Positions 55,515 through 64,000 of a stretch of DNA of 64,000 nucleotides are shown here, piece by piece (within the stretch, counting starts at the first letter, position 1; each line of letters starts with the position of its first letter). The stretch covers positions 1-64,000 of the forward strand of contig JADJUP010000029.1 in assembly GCA_016716965.1 (NCBI GenBank). Direction: 5' to 3'. A program made the translations under genes and the position numbers. Under the pieces are notes generated by a model that had not been told where the DNA came from, searched no databases, and saw only the letters and a list, made by a program, of their open reading frames with translations. The DNA is from Sulfuritalea sp. (lineage in GTDB: Bacteria > Pseudomonadota > Gammaproteobacteria > Burkholderiales > Rhodocyclaceae).

Positions 55515-55559
55515 CGGATATTTATTCCATCAGGCCATGTGCTCGAGCATGCTCTTGCG

Positions 55560-57599
55560 TCAGGCCCTCCAAAGCGACAGGAGTGCGACCACACCAAAGA
55601 TCATGCCCAGGGCGTAGCGATAGATGCGACCGGACTGGATCAGGCCCACCAGCGAGGAGAACCAGCCCACGGCGCCAGCCGAGCCGTTCACCATGACGCC
55701 GTCGATCAGGACCTGGTCGCCGGCCTTCCACAGGCCGCGGCCAAGCAGGCGCGAACCGCCGGCGAAGAACCAGTCGTTGAAGCGGTCGAAGCCATACTTC
55801 TCTTCGAGGATCATGGCCGGGAAGGCGAGCTTCTGCTTGATCACCGCCGGCAGGTCTGGACGGGCGATGTAGAGGTACCAGGCCGTGGCGGCACCGCCGA
55901 TGGCCAACCAGAACGGCAGCGTGGTGATGCCGTGGGCCATCATGCCGAAGATGCCGTGGAACTCGTGGGCCATGGTGGCCATGCCCTTGTGCACTTCGGC
56001 AATGGTGATCGCGTTGCCGAACCAGTTGCCGTAAAGGATGGTGCCGATCAGCCAGCCCGAGGCAATCGCCGGAATCGCCAGCAGGATCAGCGGCAACGTA
56101 ACGACCTTGGGCGACTCGTGCGGCTCGACCGGGCCGTGGTGGCCGTGATCGTCGTGCGCATCGTGGTGGGCATCGTGGCCGTGGTCACCATGGTGCTCTG
56201 CGACCTTGCGGAAGCGCTCTTCGCCGTGGAAGGTGAAGAAGATCAGGCGGAAGGAGTACAAACCGCCGACGAACACCGCCGCCAGGGCGCAGAAGTAGGC
56301 GAATCCGGCACCCGGCACGTTGGCCAGATGCACCGCCTCGATGATCGAATCCTTGGAGAAGAATCCGGCGAAAGGCGGCAGGCCCGCGTTTGCGATGGCG
56401 CCGATCAGCATGGTGGCGTAGGTGATCGGCATGTATTTGCGCAGGCCGCCCATCTTGCGCATGTCCTGTTCGTGGTGCATGGCGATGATCACGGAACCGG
56501 CGCCGAGGAAGAGCACGGCCTTGAAGAAAGCGTGGGTCATCAGGTGGAAGATCGCCACCGAATAGGCCGAGGCGCCCAGGGCCATGGTCATGTAGCCGAG
56601 TTGCGACAGCGTCGAGTAGGCGACGACGCGCTTGACGTCGGTCTGGACGATGGCGATCAGGGCCATGAACAGCGTGGTGATGGCGCCGATCACGATAACG
56701 AAGGACAGCGCGGTGTCGGACAGCTCGAACAGCGGCGACATGCGCGAGACCATGAAGATGCCGGCAGTGACCATGGTCGCGGCGTGGATCAGTGCCGAGA
56801 TCGGCGTCGGACCTTCCATCGAGTCGGGCAGCCAGACGTGCAGCGGGAACTGCGCCGACTTGCCCATGGCGCCGATGAACAGGCAGATGCAGATGGCGGT
56901 GATCAGCGGCCAGCCGGTTACCGCTTCAGTGAGCGCCGCCAGCTCGTTGCGCTTGGCGAAGACCTCGGCGTAATCGAGGGTGCCGGCATAGGCGGCGACC
57001 AACCCGATGCCGAGCAGAAATCCGAAATCGCCGACGCGGTTGACCAGGAAGGCCTTGAGGTTGGCGTAGATCGCCGTCGGGCGCACCGACCAGAAACCGA
57101 TCAGCAGGTAGGAAACGAGGCCCACCGCTTCCCAGCCGAAGAAGAGCTGGACGAAGTTGTTGCTCATGACGAGCATCAGCATCGAGAAGGTGAACAGCGA
57201 GATGTAGCTGAAGAATCGCTGGTAACTGTTGGTCCCGGCCTTGCTGCCTTCCGGCCAGTTCTCTTCGTCGTGCGCCATGTAGCCGATGGTGTAGATGTGC
57301 ACCATCAGGGAGACGAAGGTCACCACCAGCATCATCAGCACGGTCAGCTGGTCGATCAGGAAGCCGACTTCAAGCTTGAGGCCGCCCGACTCCATCCACT
57401 GATACACGGTGCCGTTGAAGGTATGGCCGGCCTGGACGTCCTGAAAGATGATCACGGAAAGGACGAAGGAGATCGCGACGCCGATCGAGGTGACGGTGTG
57501 AGCGCCGGCCCGGCCCAGCATGCTGCTGAAGAAGCCCGCCAGGATGGCGCCGACCAGCGGCGCCAGGGGGACCATCAGATAAAGTGTCTTCATTCCCAT
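55560..57599 (-). CDS. nuoL: NADH-quinone oxidoreductase subunit L
   Basis: 679 residues, the largest antiporter-like subunit, with the long lateral helix at its C terminus. Motifs: FGWEAVGLVSYLLIGFW, KSAQFPLHVWLPDSMEGPTP, AYSTLSQLGYMTMALG. A His/Asp-rich loop (GDHGHDAHHDAHDDHGHHG) near residues 475-495 is a local oddity that could bind metal. Start ATG 57599; ATG 57593 is an alternative. Confidence 0.96.
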   Translation of the reverse strand: MGMKTLYLMVPLAPLVGAILAGFFSSMLGRAGAHTVTSIGVAISFVLSVIIFQDVQAGHTFNGTVYQWMESGGLKLEVGFLIDQLTVLMMLVVTFVSLMVHIYTIGYMAHDEENWPEGSKAGTNSYQRFFSYISLFTFSMLMLVMSNNFVQLFFGWEAVGLVSYLLIGFWSVRPTAIYANLKAFLVNRVGDFGFLLGIGLVAAYAGTLDYAEVFAKRNELAALTEAVTGWPLITAICICLFIGAMGKSAQFPLHVWLPDSMEGPTPISALIHAATMVTAGIFMVSRMSPLFELSDTALSFVIVIGAITTLFMALIAIVQTDVKRVVAYSTLSQLGYMTMALGASAYSVAIFHLMTHAFFKAVLFLGAGSVIIAMHHEQDMRKMGGLRKYMPITYATMLIGAIANAGLPPFAGFFSKDSIIEAVHLANVPGAGFAYFCALAAVFVGGLYSFRLIFFTFHGEERFRKVAEHHGDHGHDAHHDAHDDHGHHGPVEPHESPKVVTLPLILLAIPAIASGWLIGTILYGNWFGNAITIAEVHKGMATMAHEFHGIFGMMAHGITTLPFWLAIGGAATAWYLYIARPDLPAVIKQKLAFPAMILEEKYGFDRFNDWFFAGGSRLLGRGLWKAGDQVLIDGVMVNGSAGAVGWFSSLVGLIQSGRIYRYALGMIFGVVALLSLWRA

Positions 57600-57605
57600 T
57601 GCCCT

Positions 57606-57911
57606 TTAGCCCTTCAGGCTGTCGAGATCCTCGACGTCGATGGAGGACAGGTTGCGGAACAGCACCACCAGGATGGCGAGGCCGATACCCGACTCTGCAG
57701 CCGCCACGACGAGGATGAAAAACACGAAGAGCTGGCCAGAAAGATCGTTGAGGTAATGCGAGAACGCGACAAAATTCAGGTTCACGGCAAGCAGCATCAG
57801 CTCGATGGCCATCAGCAGCACGATCAAGTTCTTGCGGTTCAGAAAGATGCCGACGACACTGATCGCGAACAGGACTGCCGCCAGGATGAGGTAGTGCGAC
57901 AGCGAAATCAT
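57606..57911 (-). CDS. nuoK: NADH-quinone oxidoreductase subunit K
   Basis: 101 residues, three helices. Conserved glutamates in LMAIELMLLAVNLNFVAF and VVAAAESGIGLAILV. Overlaps nuoJ by four bases. Confidence 0.97.
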   Translation of the reverse strand: MISLSHYLILAAVLFAISVVGIFLNRKNLIVLLMAIELMLLAVNLNFVAFSHYLNDLSGQLFVFFILVVAAAESGIGLAILVVLFRNLSSIDVEDLDSLKG

Positions 57912-58537
57912 GCCTGTTCCCCTTGCTTCGCCGCCGGCAGATTGACTTCTGGCGCCATCTTGACCAGACGCATGCGATCTTTTGCCTTGACCGCGATCTG
58001 GTCGGAGGACTGCATCGCCTTGTTGTCCTTGCGTCGACGCAACGTGAGCATGACGGCGACGATGATCGCCACCAGCAGGATGACGGACGCTATTTCAAAG
58101 GGATAGGCGTAGTCGGTATAGAGCACCCGCGCCAGTTCCTTGGTATTGCTGTAGTTCGCCGGCATGCTCTGCGCCGGCAGATTGGCCAGACCGAAATAGC
58201 GACCCGAAAGGACCGCCGCCATCTCGGCGATCAGCAGGGCACCGACCAGGGCTCCTATCGGCAGGTTCTTCCAGAAACCCTGGCGCACCCGCTCGATGTT
58301 GATGTCGAGCATCATCACGACGAAGAGGAAGAGCACCATCACCGCGCCGACATAGACCATGATCAGCACCAGCGAGAGGAACTCCGCCTGCAACAGCATC
58401 CACAACCCGGACACGTTGAAGAAGGCCAGCACCAGGAACAGGGCCGCATGCACCGGATTGCGCGCGGTGATCACGCGCAGCGCGGCGAGAACCGTCACTG
58501 TGGAGAATATGTAGAAGAGTATTGTCTTGAATTCCAT
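57908..58537 (-). CDS. nuoJ: NADH-quinone oxidoreductase subunit J
   Basis: 209 residues, five helices. ITARNPVHAALFLVLAFFN and VMVLFLFVVMMLDINIERVR, with YVGAVM between helices 2 and 3, are typical. Transmits redox-driven movement to the pump subunits. ATGA overlap with nuoK. Confidence 0.96.
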   Translation of the reverse strand: MEFKTILFYIFSTVTVLAALRVITARNPVHAALFLVLAFFNVSGLWMLLQAEFLSLVLIMVYVGAVMVLFLFVVMMLDINIERVRQGFWKNLPIGALVGALLIAEMAAVLSGRYFGLANLPAQSMPANYSNTKELARVLYTDYAYPFEIASVILLVAIIVAVMLTLRRRKDNKAMQSSDQIAVKAKDRMRLVKMAPEVNLPAAKQGEQA

Positions 58538-58555
58538 GGCTGGATTGGCGTGGCG

Positions 58556-59041
58556 TCAGCGGTAAGGGGCATCCTGGGCGCGATCGGCAGCGATCTGCGC
58601 CTCGTTACGGTCGCCCACGGCCAGCAGCATCTGCTTGGTGTAGTAAAGATCGCCGCGCGCTTCGCCGTGATATTCGAAGATCCGGGTCTGAACGATGGCG
58701 TCGACCGGGCATGCTTCCTCGCAGAACCCGCAGAAAATGCACTTGGTCAGGTCGATGTCGTAACGCGTGGTGCGTCGGCTGCCGTCGTCGCGCTCTGCCG
58801 ACTCGATGGTGATCGCCAGCGCGGGACAGACGGCCTCGCAAAGCTTGCAGGCGATGCAGCGCTCTTCGCCGTTGGGATATCGGCGCAGCGCGTGCAGGCC
58901 GCGGAAGCGGTTGCTCTGCGGAGTCTTTTCATCCGGGTACTGCACGGTGATCTTGCGCGCGAACATGTAGCGGCCGGTTACCGCCATGCCCTTGAACAGT
59001 TCCTTGAGGAACAAGCTGCCGATGAAGTCTTTTGCACCCAT
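58556..59041 (-). CDS. nuoI: NADH-quinone oxidoreductase subunit I
   Basis: 161 residues, carries clusters N6a and N6b: CIACKLCEAVCPALAI and CIFCGFCEEACPVDAI. N terminus amphipathic (FIGSLFLKELFKGMAVTGRY). 17 bp after nuoH. Confidence 0.97.
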   Translation of the reverse strand: MGAKDFIGSLFLKELFKGMAVTGRYMFARKITVQYPDEKTPQSNRFRGLHALRRYPNGEERCIACKLCEAVCPALAITIESAERDDGSRRTTRYDIDLTKCIFCGFCEEACPVDAIVQTRIFEYHGEARGDLYYTKQMLLAVGDRNEAQIAADRAQDAPYR

Positions 59042-59058
59042 GTCGAGTTCTCCCGGCC

Positions 59059-60144
59059 TTATTTCCAGATCGTCAGCGGCGACATCATCCAGACCCCGAC
59101 CACCAGGATCCAGACCAGCGTCAGCGGCACGAAGACCTTCCAGCCCAGGCGCATGAGCTGGTCATAGCGATAGCGCGGGAAGGTGGCGCGAATCCAGAGG
59201 AAGAAGAACAGGATCGCGGCCATCTTCGCCGCCATCCAGTGGAATCCATCCGGAATGAAGCCGATGGGCGACAGCCAGCCACCGAGGAAGAAGATGGATG
59301 TCATCGCCGAGATCAGGATCATGTTGGCGTATTCGGCGAGGAAGAACATCGCGAAGGCCATGCCGGAATACTCGACCATGTGTCCGGCAACGATTTCCGA
59401 CTCGCCCTCGACCACGTCGAACGGCGCACGGTTGGTTTCGGCGACGCCGGAGATCAGGTAGACGACGAACATCGGCAGCAGGGGCAGCCAGTTCCATGAC
59501 AGAAATCCCAGCCCCATGCCGGCGCCGCGCCCTTTGTCCTGGGCCATCACGATGTCGCTCAGGTTGAGGCTGTTGGAAACCATCAGCACCGTGATCAGGG
59601 CCAGACCCATCGAAACTTCGTAGGAAATCATCTGTGCCGAAGCACGCATCGCGCCGAAGAATGGATACTTGGAATTCGACGCCCAACCCGCGACGATGAT
59701 GCCGTAGACGCCGATCGAACTGACGGCCAGCAGGTAGAGCATGCCTGCATCTACGTTGGCCAGAACCCAGCCGGACGAAAACGGGATTACCGCCCATAGC
59801 GCAAGCGCCGGTGCGATGGCCATGATGGGACCGAGCACAAACAGCTTCTTGTCGGCGGCAGCGGGAAACAGCACTTCCTTGAAAAACAGCTTGAGGCCGT
59901 CGGCAATCGGTTGCAGCAGACCCCACGGACCCACGCGATTGGGACCAATGCGAACCTGCATCCAGCCGATGACCTTGCGTTCCCAGAAGGTCAGGTAGGC
60001 AACCGATAGCAATAGCGGGGCCATTATCAGGACGATCTTGGCCAGGGTCCAGATCAGCGGCCACACGGGCTTGATCAGGTTCCACAGCGGCGCCCAAAGG
60101 GAGCCGAGGACCGAGGCGAGAAGGTTGAGGACGGTGGCTTCCAT
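59059..60144 (-). CDS. nuoH: NADH-quinone oxidoreductase subunit H
   Basis: 361 residues from ATG 60144, which shares one base with the nuoG stop (TGATG). Eight helices. Quinone-chamber motifs: RIGPNRVGPWGLLQPIADGL, GWASNSKYPFFGAMRASAQM, AETNRAPFDVVEGESEIVAG. Binds quinone at the membrane interface. Confidence 0.97.
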   Translation of the reverse strand: MEATVLNLLASVLGSLWAPLWNLIKPVWPLIWTLAKIVLIMAPLLLSVAYLTFWERKVIGWMQVRIGPNRVGPWGLLQPIADGLKLFFKEVLFPAAADKKLFVLGPIMAIAPALALWAVIPFSSGWVLANVDAGMLYLLAVSSIGVYGIIVAGWASNSKYPFFGAMRASAQMISYEVSMGLALITVLMVSNSLNLSDIVMAQDKGRGAGMGLGFLSWNWLPLLPMFVVYLISGVAETNRAPFDVVEGESEIVAGHMVEYSGMAFAMFFLAEYANMILISAMTSIFFLGGWLSPIGFIPDGFHWMAAKMAAILFFFLWIRATFPRYRYDQLMRLGWKVFVPLTLVWILVVGVWMMSPLTIWK

Positions 60145-62480
60145 CACGCCTTCTCCACACTCAGAACGGCAGACATCGGACCCAGCGCGACCGTGGCGGC
60201 ATGCGCCGCGGCTACACGCACCACCCCGTCGGGCAACCCTGCGTCGAGTTGTGCCACAAGGCTGGCGTTCGCCGTGCCGCCGGCGCCGACTTTCACGAGA
60301 TCGCCCGCAGCAAGGCCGAGCCTGGACAACATCGCGGCGTTCATGCGCGCTGTGGGTGCCGCGGAATCGGCCGCCCGCTGCAAAGCCGGAGCACGACGCA
60401 CCAGGGCGTCGGCAAAATGAATCGGTACGTCCGTTACGCGCTCGATGCCAGCAGCACTTGCGGACAGGTTCAGGGCACCCAGCGAAAGCCCGTTGTCGAG
60501 GCCGGAGACGAACTCGGTCTGGCTGCCCAGCGCTTCGCTGCGCACATCCTCGCTACTGTTGAATTCGAACCCATTGAGGGCCAGCAGGTTGCCCAGCACG
60601 CGAAGGACTTTCCAAGCCGGGCGGGCATCGCCCAGCGATTTTGCGGCGGCGTAGAAGCTCTGCACGCGGCCTTCGGTATTGACGAAGGTGCCCGAGGTTT
60701 CGGCGAAGGGCGCAACCGGCAGCAGGACGGCGGCGTAATCGAGCATGGCCTGCGACTTGAACGGGGTCAGGACGACGGTCACGGCAGATTTTTGCAGCGC
60801 AGCCAATGCCTGGGCGCCGTCGGCGCAATCGAGTTCGGGTTCGGCGCCGAGAACCACGTAGGCCTGGCGCGGATCCTTGATCATCGCCGCGGCATTGAGT
60901 CCGCCGGCACCGGGGACGGCCTTGGCCGCATAGCCGCCGACGCTGTTCGCGGCCTCGCCGAGGAAGCCGAATTTGCCGCCGAGCGCCTTGGCCAGTTGGC
61001 CGGCCAGCGCCTGCAGGGTGGCCGCCTGTGGATGCTGCTGCGCGAAGTTGCCAAGCAGGACACCCGTATTGCTGCCCGAAGCCAGGCTCTGGGCGATCGC
61101 CTGCGCTTCGGCCGAGACCGCGAGGGCGGACAACGCGGCGTCTGCACTTGCGCCCTTGAGCGCACATACGGCCTTGACGACCTGCGCGAGCAAGGCGGGC
61201 AGTTGCGATGGCGCCGCGATGGCGCGCGCGGTCAGGTTGATCAGCAGGTCGTCGTTCGCGCTGTGCAGGATGCTGACCTGCGCACCCTTCTTGGCCGACT
61301 GGCGCAGGCGCTGGGCGATCAGCGGATGATCCTTGCGCAGGAAGGAACCGACCACCAGAACGCGGTCAAGGCCGCTGATGTCGGCGATCTTCATGCCCAG
61401 CGAAGGAATGCCGGCACGCTTGCCGTCGGCGGAGAAATCGCTCTGGCGCAGGCGGAAATCGACGTTCTCGCTGCCAAGGCCGCGCAACAACTTCTGCGCG
61501 AGGTAGAGTTCTTCCACCGTCGAATGCGGGCTGAGCAGGCCACCGATCGCCGCCCCGCCATGAGTCTTGGCCACATCGCGCAGCGCGTGCGCAGCGTAAT
61601 CGAGGGCGACGTTCCAGTCGACCTCCTTCCATTCGCCGCCCTGCTTCACCATGGGCTTGGTCAGTCGGTCGGAGGAACTAAGGCCCTGGTAGGAGAAACG
61701 CTCCTTGTCCGAAAGCCAGCACTCGTTGATCTCGTCGTTCTCCAGAGGCAACACGCGCAGCACCTTGTCGTGCTTGGTCTGCACGATCAGGTTGCTGCCC
61801 AGCGCGTCATGCGGACTCACCGACTTGCGCCGCGAGAGTTCCCAAGTACGGGCCGCAAAGCGGAAGGGCTTGGAGGTCAGCGCACCGACCGGGCAGAGGT
61901 CGATGATGTTGCCGGAAAGTTCGGTGTCGACAGTCTTGCCGATGAACGGCATGACTTCGGCGCGCTCACCGCGATAGGATTGGCCGAGTTCCATGAATCC
62001 GGCGATCTCGGCCGTGAAACGGATGCAACGCGTGCAGTTGATGCAGCGGGTCATGTCGGTCGACACCAGCGGACCAAGGTCCTTGTCGGGAACGACGCGC
62101 TTCTCTTCTTCGTACTTCGATGCGGACTCACCGTAGCCCACGGCGAGATCCTGCAGCTGGCACTCGCCACCCTGGTCGCAGATCGGGCAATCCAGCGGAT
62201 GGTTGATCAGCAGGAACTCCATCACCGCCTTCTGCGCCTTGACGGCAAGGTCGGAATGGGTGAACACCTTCATGCCGTTGGTGACGATGGTCGCGCAGGC
62301 CGGCATCGGCTTCGGCGCCTTTTCCACCTGAACCAGGCACATGCGGCAGTTGGCCGCGATGGACAGCTTCTTGTGGTAGCAGAAGTGCGGGATGTAGGTG
62401 CCCAGCTTGTGCGCCGCCTCGATGACGGTGCTGCCGTCCTCGACCTGCAGGGTCTTGCCGTCGATTTCGATTTCGACCAT
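60144..62480 (-). CDS. nuoG: NADH-quinone oxidoreductase subunit G
   Basis: 778 residues. Clusters: N1b in HFCYHKKLSIAANCRMCLVQ, N5 ligands in HPLDCPICDQGGECQLQ, N4 in CINCTRCIRF, then a molybdopterin-type fold without the cofactor. The C-terminal tail contains DLVKVGAGGTANASL, encoded by a dispersed repeat copy (60269-60294), in a variable region of the family. Start ATG 62480 overlaps the nuoF stop by one base. Confidence 0.95.
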   Translation of the reverse strand: MVEIEIDGKTLQVEDGSTVIEAAHKLGTYIPHFCYHKKLSIAANCRMCLVQVEKAPKPMPACATIVTNGMKVFTHSDLAVKAQKAVMEFLLINHPLDCPICDQGGECQLQDLAVGYGESASKYEEEKRVVPDKDLGPLVSTDMTRCINCTRCIRFTAEIAGFMELGQSYRGERAEVMPFIGKTVDTELSGNIIDLCPVGALTSKPFRFAARTWELSRRKSVSPHDALGSNLIVQTKHDKVLRVLPLENDEINECWLSDKERFSYQGLSSSDRLTKPMVKQGGEWKEVDWNVALDYAAHALRDVAKTHGGAAIGGLLSPHSTVEELYLAQKLLRGLGSENVDFRLRQSDFSADGKRAGIPSLGMKIADISGLDRVLVVGSFLRKDHPLIAQRLRQSAKKGAQVSILHSANDDLLINLTARAIAAPSQLPALLAQVVKAVCALKGASADAALSALAVSAEAQAIAQSLASGSNTGVLLGNFAQQHPQAATLQALAGQLAKALGGKFGFLGEAANSVGGYAAKAVPGAGGLNAAAMIKDPRQAYVVLGAEPELDCADGAQALAALQKSAVTVVLTPFKSQAMLDYAAVLLPVAPFAETSGTFVNTEGRVQSFYAAAKSLGDARPAWKVLRVLGNLLALNGFEFNSSEDVRSEALGSQTEFVSGLDNGLSLGALNLSASAAGIERVTDVPIHFADALVRRAPALQRAADSAAPTARMNAAMLSRLGLAAGDLVKVGAGGTANASLVAQLDAGLPDGVVRVAAAHAATVALGPMSAVLSVEKA
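60269..60294 (-). repeat. Dispersed repeat copy 16, inside nuoG
   Basis: Minus strand reads GAAAGTCGGCGCCGGCGGCA followed by CGGCGA; translated K-V-G-A-G-G-T-A. Confidence 0.85.
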
Positions 62481-63811
62481 TACGCTGCCCCTGCCTTGAA
62501 AAAGCCGCTGCCCATCCGCTGCACTTCGGGATCGACCAGGCACTTCTTGTTCTCGATGTGGTACTCGAACTCGCTCTGGAAATGCTTGATGAAACTGCGC
62601 ACCGGAAAGGCGGCGGCATCGGCGAGCGCGCAAATTGTCTTGCCCATCATGTTGTCGGTGACGCGATTCAGCAGGTCGAGATCCTCGGGGCGACCTTCGC
62701 CGTGCTCGATGCGATGCACGACGCGGTAGAGCCAGCCGCTGCCTTCGCGACACGGCGTACATTGGCCGCACGACTCTTCGTAATAGAAGTAGGACAGACG
62801 CTCCAGCGCCTTGACCATGCAGACCGTTTCGTCCATGACGATGACCGCGCCGGAACCTAGCATGGAGCCGGCCTTGGCGATAGAGTCGTAGTCCATGGTG
62901 CAGTCCATGATGACGTCGCCCGGCAGCACAGGTGCCGACGAACCGCCGGGGATCACCGCCTTGAGCTTGCGACCGCCACGCATGCCGCCGGCCATCTCGA
63001 GCAGCTTCGAGAAGGGCGTGCCCATCGGCACTTCGAAGTTGCCCGGACGATTGACGTGACCGGAAACGGAGAACAGCTTGGTGCCGCCGTTGTTCGGCTT
63101 GCCCAGATTCAAGTAGGCCTCACCGCCCATGCCGAGGATGAAGGGAATTGCGGCGAAGGTTTCGGTATTGTTGATGGTGGTCGGCTTGCCGTAGAGGCCG
63201 AAGTTCGCCGGGAAGGGCGGCTTGAAACGCGGCTGCCCCTTCTTGCCTTCGATGGATTCGAGCAGGCCGGTTTCCTCGCCGCAGATGTAAGCACCCCAGC
63301 CGTGGTGCGCGAACAGGTCGAAGCTGAAACCGGAACCGAGGATGTTGTCGCCCAGGTAACCGGCGGCACGCGCCTGGTCGAGGGCTTCTTCGAAACGCTC
63401 GTAGGTCTCGAAGATCTCGCCGTGAATGTAGTTGTAGCCCGCCTTGGCGCCGACCGCGTAGCCGGCGATTATCATGCCTTCGATCACGGAATGCGGATCG
63501 AAGCGCATCAGGTCGCGATCCTTGAATGTGCCGGGCTCGCCCTCGTCGGTATTGCAGACGACGTACTTCACCGGTGCCGCCTTGGGCATGAAGCTCCACT
63601 TCAGGCCCGTCGGAAAGCCCGCGCCACCACGTCCGCGCAGTACGGATTTCTTGACCTCGGCAATCAGGTCGTCCTGGCTCATCTTGCTTTCGAGCACACG
63701 GCGCAACTGCTTGTAGCCGCCGCGCGCTTCGTAGTCCTTGAGGCTCCAGCCGGCGTCGCCCTTGGCCCAGCCGGTAGTCAGCAGCGGATTGATGGTGTCG
63801 ATCAGGGCCAT
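62480..63811 (-). CDS. nuoF: NADH-quinone oxidoreductase subunit F
   Basis: 443 residues, the NADH- and FMN-binding subunit. LRGRGGAGFPTGLKWSFM, NTDEGEPGTFKDRDLM, GAYICGEETGLLESIEG, and cluster N3 ligands in ESCGQCTPCREGSGW. Overlaps nuoG by one base (TAATG). Confidence 0.97.
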   Translation of the reverse strand: MALIDTINPLLTTGWAKGDAGWSLKDYEARGGYKQLRRVLESKMSQDDLIAEVKKSVLRGRGGAGFPTGLKWSFMPKAAPVKYVVCNTDEGEPGTFKDRDLMRFDPHSVIEGMIIAGYAVGAKAGYNYIHGEIFETYERFEEALDQARAAGYLGDNILGSGFSFDLFAHHGWGAYICGEETGLLESIEGKKGQPRFKPPFPANFGLYGKPTTINNTETFAAIPFILGMGGEAYLNLGKPNNGGTKLFSVSGHVNRPGNFEVPMGTPFSKLLEMAGGMRGGRKLKAVIPGGSSAPVLPGDVIMDCTMDYDSIAKAGSMLGSGAVIVMDETVCMVKALERLSYFYYEESCGQCTPCREGSGWLYRVVHRIEHGEGRPEDLDLLNRVTDNMMGKTICALADAAAFPVRSFIKHFQSEFEYHIENKKCLVDPEVQRMGSGFFKAGAA

Positions 63812-63812
63812 C

Positions 63813-64000
63813 TTATTTGCACTCCGCCAGCAGCTTGTCGATCTGTTCGGGGAGCATGAAGCTGCACATGCGCTTGTTGTTCACCAGCATCACCGGCGCA
63901 TCGCCGCAGGCGCCCATGCACTCGCCTTCTTTCAAGGTAACCATGCCGTCCGGCGTCGTCTCGTTAAAGTCGATGCCCAGTTTCTGCTTGACGTAGTCCG
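63813..64000 (-). CDS. nuoE: NADH-quinone oxidoreductase subunit E, C-terminal part
   Basis: Last ~61 codons of the 2Fe-2S (N1a) subunit: DYVKQKLGIDFNE, GECMGACGDAPVMLVNN with two of the four cluster cysteines, ending LLAECK at TAA. The stop lies one base from the nuoF ATG. The rest is beyond the window edge. Confidence 0.93.
   Translation of the reverse strand, partial: DYVKQKLGIDFNETTPDGMVTLKEGECMGACGDAPVMLVNNKRMCSFMLPEQIDKLLAECK

Overview
This 64 kb window comes from a GC-rich chromosome, most likely a sulfur-oxidising betaproteobacterium of the Rhodocyclales/Sterolibacteriaceae (Sulfuritalea-like) type. That placement is inferred from gene content: an oxidative-type dsr operon with dsrEFH and dsrL, a 14-subunit-type complex I, and an Rnf complex. 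No rRNA or tRNA was seen to confirm it.

Layout. (1) 1-12355, plus strand: end of dsrA, then dsrB-E-F-H-C-M-K-L-J-O-P-N-R and a siroheme-type SUMT, i.e. cytoplasmic sulfur oxidation by reverse sulfite reductase. As read, dsrA to dsrK carry about ten one- or two-base indels, mostly in C runs, and dsrK lacks about 20 conserved codons, whereas dsrL onwards is clean. (2) 12436-25490: a DUF3014 protein, a LapA protein, a CPA2 antiporter with a gamma-glutamyl ligase/hydrolase pair, a decayed copy of the SUMT 3' end, then three signalling proteins (GGDEF; four-PAS hybrid kinase; haem-motif GGDEF-EAL) and a plant-type ferredoxin reductase. (3) 25511-36337, minus strand: rnfB, a very large NifJ-type 2-oxoacid oxidoreductase, rnfC-D-G-E-A and a Cys-rich membrane peptide. 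This is a possible route between NAD, ferredoxin and the ion gradient. (4) 36713-52311: accessory and housekeeping genes (hydrolase, GNAT, GFA, peroxiredoxin, TfoX-like, LysE-like exporter, glpD, Mrr nuclease, quinone oxidoreductase, a Phd/PIN toxin-antitoxin pair, a DsbA-like FrnE protein, GST, a NarL/NarX-like pair, Nudix). (5) 52454-64000, minus strand: a terminator, then nuoN to nuoE (nuoE cut by the window end).

The most unusual signal is a family of short dispersed repeats, about 26 bp with core GTCGGCGCYGGCGACACGG, in about 17 places on both strands. Copies lie between genes and inside dsrK, dsrJ, rnfG, the NifJ-like gene, nuoG, a quinone oxidoreductase gene and frnE. In several of these the copy is translated in one frame as K/R-V-G-A-G-x-T-A. 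Two copies carry a nested 43-bp hairpin module with compensatory base changes and a third carries a different insert, so this looks like a layered miniature-repeat family.

Two long poly-G/poly-C tracts and the homopolymer indels point to sequencing or assembly error in parts of the window. Gene-loss conclusions should not be drawn from them without read-level checks.
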